Shown: positions 60,753-64,000 of the stretch, one piece after another | How positions within the stretch are numbered: the stretch's first letter is position 1 | Layout: the number at the start of each line of letters is the position of its first letter | DNA from: G965230065 sp965230065 | GTDB taxonomy: Bacteria > Bacteroidota > Bacteroidia > Cytophagales > Cyclobacteriaceae | DNA length: 64,000 nt | Direction of reading: 5' to 3' | NCBI GenBank assembly: GCA_965230065.1 | Contig: OZ245942.1 | Location: forward strand, 3,596,001 to 3,660,000 | The notes under the pieces: model-generated | Told to the model about the DNA's origin: nothing | Seen by the model: only the letters and a program-made list of their open reading frames with translations | The model's database searches: none | Program-made: the position numbers and the translations under genes

Positions 60753-61991
60753 ATGTCAGAAAACCAAAATACATCAAGTGAAAAGCCTGTCAACTGGAAA
60801 AAAACGTTGCTTATTTGCATAATCATTCTGGTTGTGGGAGCTATTGTTACTGCCCTCATATTCTCTACAGAACCCACAGCCATGCGGGCAGGAGCCACCA
60901 AAGAAACGGCCATGCTTGTGGAAGTTACCGAAGTGCAGCATGGAACCTTTCAACCCACCATTGTGGCAACAGGTACTGTGCAACCGGCACAAGATATCAT
61001 GCTAAGCCCCCGGGTGAGTGGTGAAATTATCCGGCGTTCACCCTCATTTGTACCCGGCGGTTTTGTAAAAAAAGGGGAGGTTTTACTGCAAATAGACCCG
61101 GCCGATTACAGGAATACACTGGAACTGAGAAAAAGTGAATTGCACCAGGCCCTGGCCGATTTAGAAATTGAAAAAGGAAGGCAGGACGTAGCCCGGAAGG
61201 ATTTTCAGCTAATTGGTGGGGATACACTTTCTCAGGAAAATGAAGCACTGGTACTCCGCGAACCTCAGCTCAATGCCGTGAGGGCAAGTGTGGAAGCAGC
61301 CCGTGCAGCTGTGGAGCAGGCGGAACTGGCATTGCGAAGAACTACCATCCGGGCACCTTTTGACGCCCATATCCTTGCACGCAATGCCAATGTGGGTTCG
61401 CAGGTAGCACAGGGCGATCAACTTGGGCGTTTGGTAGGAGTGGATGCTTACTGGGTGGTAGCTACGGTGCCCCTCTCCAAATTGCGTTGGCTTTCTTTTC
61501 CGGAAGCAGATACTCCAGGATCGATGGTCAGGGTAAGGGACCGGAATGCCTGGCAGGAAGGGGAATACCGGGAAGGCCATCTTTACAAGCTGGTGGGCGC
61601 ACTGGAAGACCAAACCCGCCTGGCCAGGGTGTTGGTATCAGTGCCCGATCCGCTGGCTTACCAGGCCGATTCTGTGCATGTACCCCCTTTGATGATCGGT
61701 GCATTTATGGAAACCTATATTCAGGGAGATGAAATTTCTGGCGTTATCCGGCTTAACCGCGATTATGTGCGCCAAAACGAAACGGTGTGGGTGATGGAAG
61801 AAGGAAAGCTACAAATCAGGGATGTAGACATCGTCTTTTCTGATGCAAAATACACCTACATTTCAAAGGGTTTAAACGAAAACGAGCAGGTAGTTACCAC
61901 CAACCTGAGCACGGTGGTGGAGGATGCCAAACTCCGCCTGGCATCCGCTGATACCACTTCCGTACAGGATTCGCTAGCAAATACTGAATAA
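60753..61991 (+). CDS. RND efflux periplasmic adaptor subunit
   Basis: 412 aa HlyD/MexA-type membrane fusion protein. Residues ~15-38 are one transmembrane anchor (KTLLICIIILVVGAIVTALIF). The lipoyl/barrel-sandwich region begins at VATGTVQPAQDIMLSPRVSGEI and closes at ALRRTTIRAPFDAHILARNANVGSQVAQGDQLGRL. In between lies a helical hairpin (SELHQALADLEIEKGRQDVARKDFQ, VEAARAAVEQAEL). A beta-barrel and C-terminal membrane-proximal domain follow. It links the pump in the inner membrane with the OprM-like channel. Confidence 0.9.
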   Translation: MSENQNTSSEKPVNWKKTLLICIIILVVGAIVTALIFSTEPTAMRAGATKETAMLVEVTEVQHGTFQPTIVATGTVQPAQDIMLSPRVSGEIIRRSPSFVPGGFVKKGEVLLQIDPADYRNTLELRKSELHQALADLEIEKGRQDVARKDFQLIGGDTLSQENEALVLREPQLNAVRASVEAARAAVEQAELALRRTTIRAPFDAHILARNANVGSQVAQGDQLGRLVGVDAYWVVATVPLSKLRWLSFPEADTPGSMVRVRDRNAWQEGEYREGHLYKLVGALEDQTRLARVLVSVPDPLAYQADSVHVPPLMIGAFMETYIQGDEISGVIRLNRDYVRQNETVWVMEEGKLQIRDVDIVFSDAKYTYISKGLNENEQVVTTNLSTVVEDAKLRLASADTTSVQDSLANTE

Positions 61992-62133
61992 GGTGTATTT
62001 TATATTGGTATGTTTAAACTTTATATTATAATATTTATAATAAATAGTTTTTTATGTTAAATATTGATCGTGCGTTTGGCTTGTGGGTGGAAGCATTGAA
62101 TTTCCTAGACCTTTTTGACGGTCGGCCGCTGCC

Positions 62134-62176
62134 GTTCTTTTTGGGGCAATGCGGGGCATCCCATGCCAAAAAGGAC
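62134..62176. other. Hairpin in the gap between adaptor and pump genes
   Basis: GTTCTTTTTGG (62134-62144) pairs with CCAAAAAGGAC (62166-62176), with one G-T pair and a 21 nt loop that can itself pair partly (GGGGCATCCC-type). It lies in the 278 bp between the adaptor and the pump gene, an unusually long gap for this operon type. Confidence 0.4.
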
Positions 62177-62269
62177 AGAGCAGTAAAACCTACATTTTGA
62201 ATCAATATTTCATTATTGATCAAAAATGCCAAATATCATTTTTAAACCTGCTCTAAATAAACACATTAT

Positions 62270-64000
62270 ATGAAAGACTCATCTTCAAAAACCAACTTTA
62301 AAAAAGGCCCCATTGCCTACATGGCCCGTAATTCCATTGCAGCTAATTTATTAATGCTTATCCTCATCGGTGGGGGCATCTATACTGCATTTAACATGCA
62401 AAAAGAAGTTTTCCCCCAGTTTCAACTGGATATGGTGGAGGTGAGCGTGGTGTATCCGGGATCAGCCCCGGCAGAAGTGGAACAGGGTATTTTGCTCCCG
62501 GTAGAGGAAGCCGTGAGGGGCGTGCAGGGCATCAAAGAAATAACTTCTACGGCCTATGAAGGGGCAGGGGAAATCTCGATTGAACTGGTAGCCGGGGCCG
62601 ACCGCATGAAAGTGTTTCAGGACATAGACCAGGCCGTAAACCGCATTCGCACTTTCCCCGACGATATTGAGCAGCCAGAAGTGCGCCTGCTGGCCCAACA
62701 ACAGAGTGTAATGGAGATCGGAATTTATGGAGAGGTAGACATCTGGGTGCTGCGCAAACTGGCCGAACGCCTCCGCGATCGACTGCTGGGTACTGAGGGG
62801 ATTACACAGGTGGAAATCGGGAATGTGCCTGAATACATGACCCACGTAGAGATTCCCCGCCATCGCCTGCGGGAATATAACCTTACGTTGGATGCAGTGG
62901 CTGATATTCTCGTGCAGTCCAGCATGGATATTCCGGCCGGGGCTGTAGAAACTGCTGCCGGGGAAATCTTGTTGCGCATGCAGGAAAGAAAACAATGGGC
63001 CGAAGAATTTGGCAATATCAGCATCGTTACTTCCCCTTCCGGTGCTGCGGTTACCCTGGCAGAAATCGCTGAAATTACCGATGGTTTTGAAGAAACAGGT
63101 TTTCACGGACAATTCAACCGCCAGCCTTCCGTAGAAGTAGAAATTTTCCGGGTAGGTGACCAGTCGCCCCTTGAGATTGCAGAGACCGTGCAGCATGTCC
63201 TCAGCGATTTTGCAACTTCATTGCCTCCGGGGGTGCAAACCCGTATCGATAGCAACAGTGCCGATGATTACCGGGAACGTCTGTCCTTACTTACCGAAAA
63301 TGGTGTGCTTGCCATCATCATTGTGTTGGTCATTCTCGGGCTTTTTCTGGAATACAAGCTGGCTTTTTGGGTGATGATGGGGATGGTCATTTCTTTCATC
63401 GGCGGATTACTGTTTTTGCCATTGCTCGGCATCAGCATCAATATGATTTCCATGTTTGGTTTTTTGGTGGTGCTGGGCATTGTGGTAGACGATGCCATTG
63501 TGGTGGGCGAAAATGTGTACGAATACCGGCAACAGGGCATGGGCTTTCTGGAAGCTGCCATTGCTGGTACCCGGGATATTGGCAAGCCGGTCACTTTTAG
63601 TATTCTTACCAATATTATCGCTTTTGTGCCGCTTCTGTTCATTCCCGGCACTACGGGCAAGTTTTGGTGGCCGTTGCCTGCAGTAGTAATTGTGGTGCTG
63701 GCAGTTTCTTTGCTGGAAGCCCTGTTTATCCTTCCTGCCCACCTCGGGCACAGTTCCAAAAAGAATTATTTTAAAATTGGCGATTACCTGGAGCGTTGGC
63801 AGCAGGCTTTTGCCCGCCGTTTTGATCGGTTTGTAGATAAATATTACCGTCCCTTTCTTGAACTTTGTCTGCGCCACCGCTACATCACATTAAGCGCGGC
63901 CGTATCGCTTTTGGTGGTTGTAGGCGGTTTTGGTTACAGCGACCACATGGGTATGATCATGATGCCCGAAGTATCGGCCGATGAAATTGAAGCCGGGGTA
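62270..64000 (+). CDS. RND-family efflux transporter permease, N-terminal part (truncated by window edge)
   Basis: An open frame of 577 codons begins with ATG (MKDSSSKTNFKKGPIAYMARN) and continues past the right edge. TM1 is at about residues 22-42 (SIAANLLMLILIGGGIYTAF), followed by a large periplasmic porter domain (FPQFQLDMVEVSVVYPGSAPAEVEQGILLPVEEAVRG, then IPRHRLREYNLTLDAVA). TM2 onward starts near residue 345 (NGVLAIIIVLVILGLFLEYKLAFW). VVLGIVVDDAIVVGENVYEY is the TM4 motif with the two proton-relay Asp residues found in RND pumps. It is the pump of the tripartite system with the two genes upstream. Substrate unknown. Confidence 0.92.
   Translation, partial: MKDSSSKTNFKKGPIAYMARNSIAANLLMLILIGGGIYTAFNMQKEVFPQFQLDMVEVSVVYPGSAPAEVEQGILLPVEEAVRGVQGIKEITSTAYEGAGEISIELVAGADRMKVFQDIDQAVNRIRTFPDDIEQPEVRLLAQQQSVMEIGIYGEVDIWVLRKLAERLRDRLLGTEGITQVEIGNVPEYMTHVEIPRHRLREYNLTLDAVADILVQSSMDIPAGAVETAAGEILLRMQERKQWAEEFGNISIVTSPSGAAVTLAEIAEITDGFEETGFHGQFNRQPSVEVEIFRVGDQSPLEIAETVQHVLSDFATSLPPGVQTRIDSNSADDYRERLSLLTENGVLAIIIVLVILGLFLEYKLAFWVMMGMVISFIGGLLFLPLLGISINMISMFGFLVVLGIVVDDAIVVGENVYEYRQQGMGFLEAAIAGTRDIGKPVTFSILTNIIAFVPLLFIPGTTGKFWWPLPAVVIVVLAVSLLEALFILPAHLGHSSKKNYFKIGDYLERWQQAFARRFDRFVDKYYRPFLELCLRHRYITLSAAVSLLVVVGGFGYSDHMGMIMMPEVSADEIEAGV

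Noticed and set aside
62035..62232. 65 aa minus-strand ORF with a PHCPKKNGSGRPSKRSRKF segment in the gap between adaptor and pump genes
   Set aside because: The composition is biased, no family is recognised and it overlaps a hairpin. More likely non-coding.

Overview
The window reads as chromosomal DNA of a Bacteroidota bacterium, most likely of the Cytophagales/Cytophagia type. Three large secreted proteins end in type IX secretion (T9SS) C-terminal sorting domains (YPNP / FPNPAQ-type starts). There is a YfiR-TonB receptor pair, a DUF4231 protein, a HigB-type toxin, and a TAnnTTTG promoter element of the kind used by Bacteroidota sigma factors. I saw no rRNA or tRNA gene, CRISPR array, insertion sequence or prophage.

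Layout. 1-1219: a truncated AraC-type regulator and a membrane coiled-coil protein. 1396-5424: GH3-family synthetase, dxr (MEP isoprenoid pathway) and the site-2 protease rseP. 5504-20228: ten tightly spaced minus-strand genes. Eight have signal peptides, including two T9SS proteins of 771 and about 1859 aa, each paired with a paralogous ~370 aa partner. The two promoter-distal genes are a T7-lysozyme-like amidase and a putative NlpC/P60-like protein, neither with a signal peptide. 20628-30365: a lipoprotein, an 1893 aa T9SS protein with eight ~82 aa tandem repeats, a c-type cytochrome dehydrogenase-like protein and an SDR oxidoreductase. 30766-35006: YfiR, a TonB receptor, a strong bidirectional terminator and a secreted TIM-barrel glycosidase-like protein.

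35133-43962 is the best candidate for an undescribed system. A two-transmembrane DUF4231 (SLATT-like) protein is followed by two tandem paralogous modules. Each module has a 500 aa protein built of a TIR domain, a DUF4062-like domain and a second TIR-like domain, followed by an 800 aa nSTAND1-type P-loop NTPase with one transmembrane helix and a C-terminal beta-rich domain predicted outside the membrane. NTPase cores and TIR domains are nearly the same between modules, the stretch after the membrane helix is the most divergent, and a 23 bp leader before both TIR genes is identical. Known TIR and STAND biology suggests a membrane-anchored sensor coupled to an NAD-cleaving or signal-making effector, as in anti-phage or other conflict systems. 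That function is inferred.

44048-48249: a nucleotidyl cyclase-TolB-TPR-AraC fusion regulator, a second AraC regulator and a diiron-type metallo-beta-lactamase protein. 48497-51821: FAH-family hydrolase, aldehyde dehydrogenase and HAD phosphatase, probably sugar-acid catabolism. 51880-54032: a DnaJ-domain membrane protein, an orphan ORF and a higBA toxin-antitoxin pair. 54222-58869: phosphosugar mutase, rmuC, a MerR regulator and dprA. 59195-64000: an RND efflux operon (outer membrane factor, adaptor, inner-membrane pump), the pump cut by the window end.

Several intergenic gaps hold degenerate short-unit repeats with internal dyad symmetry, in at least four sequence types. Several convergent gene pairs are separated by clean hairpins.
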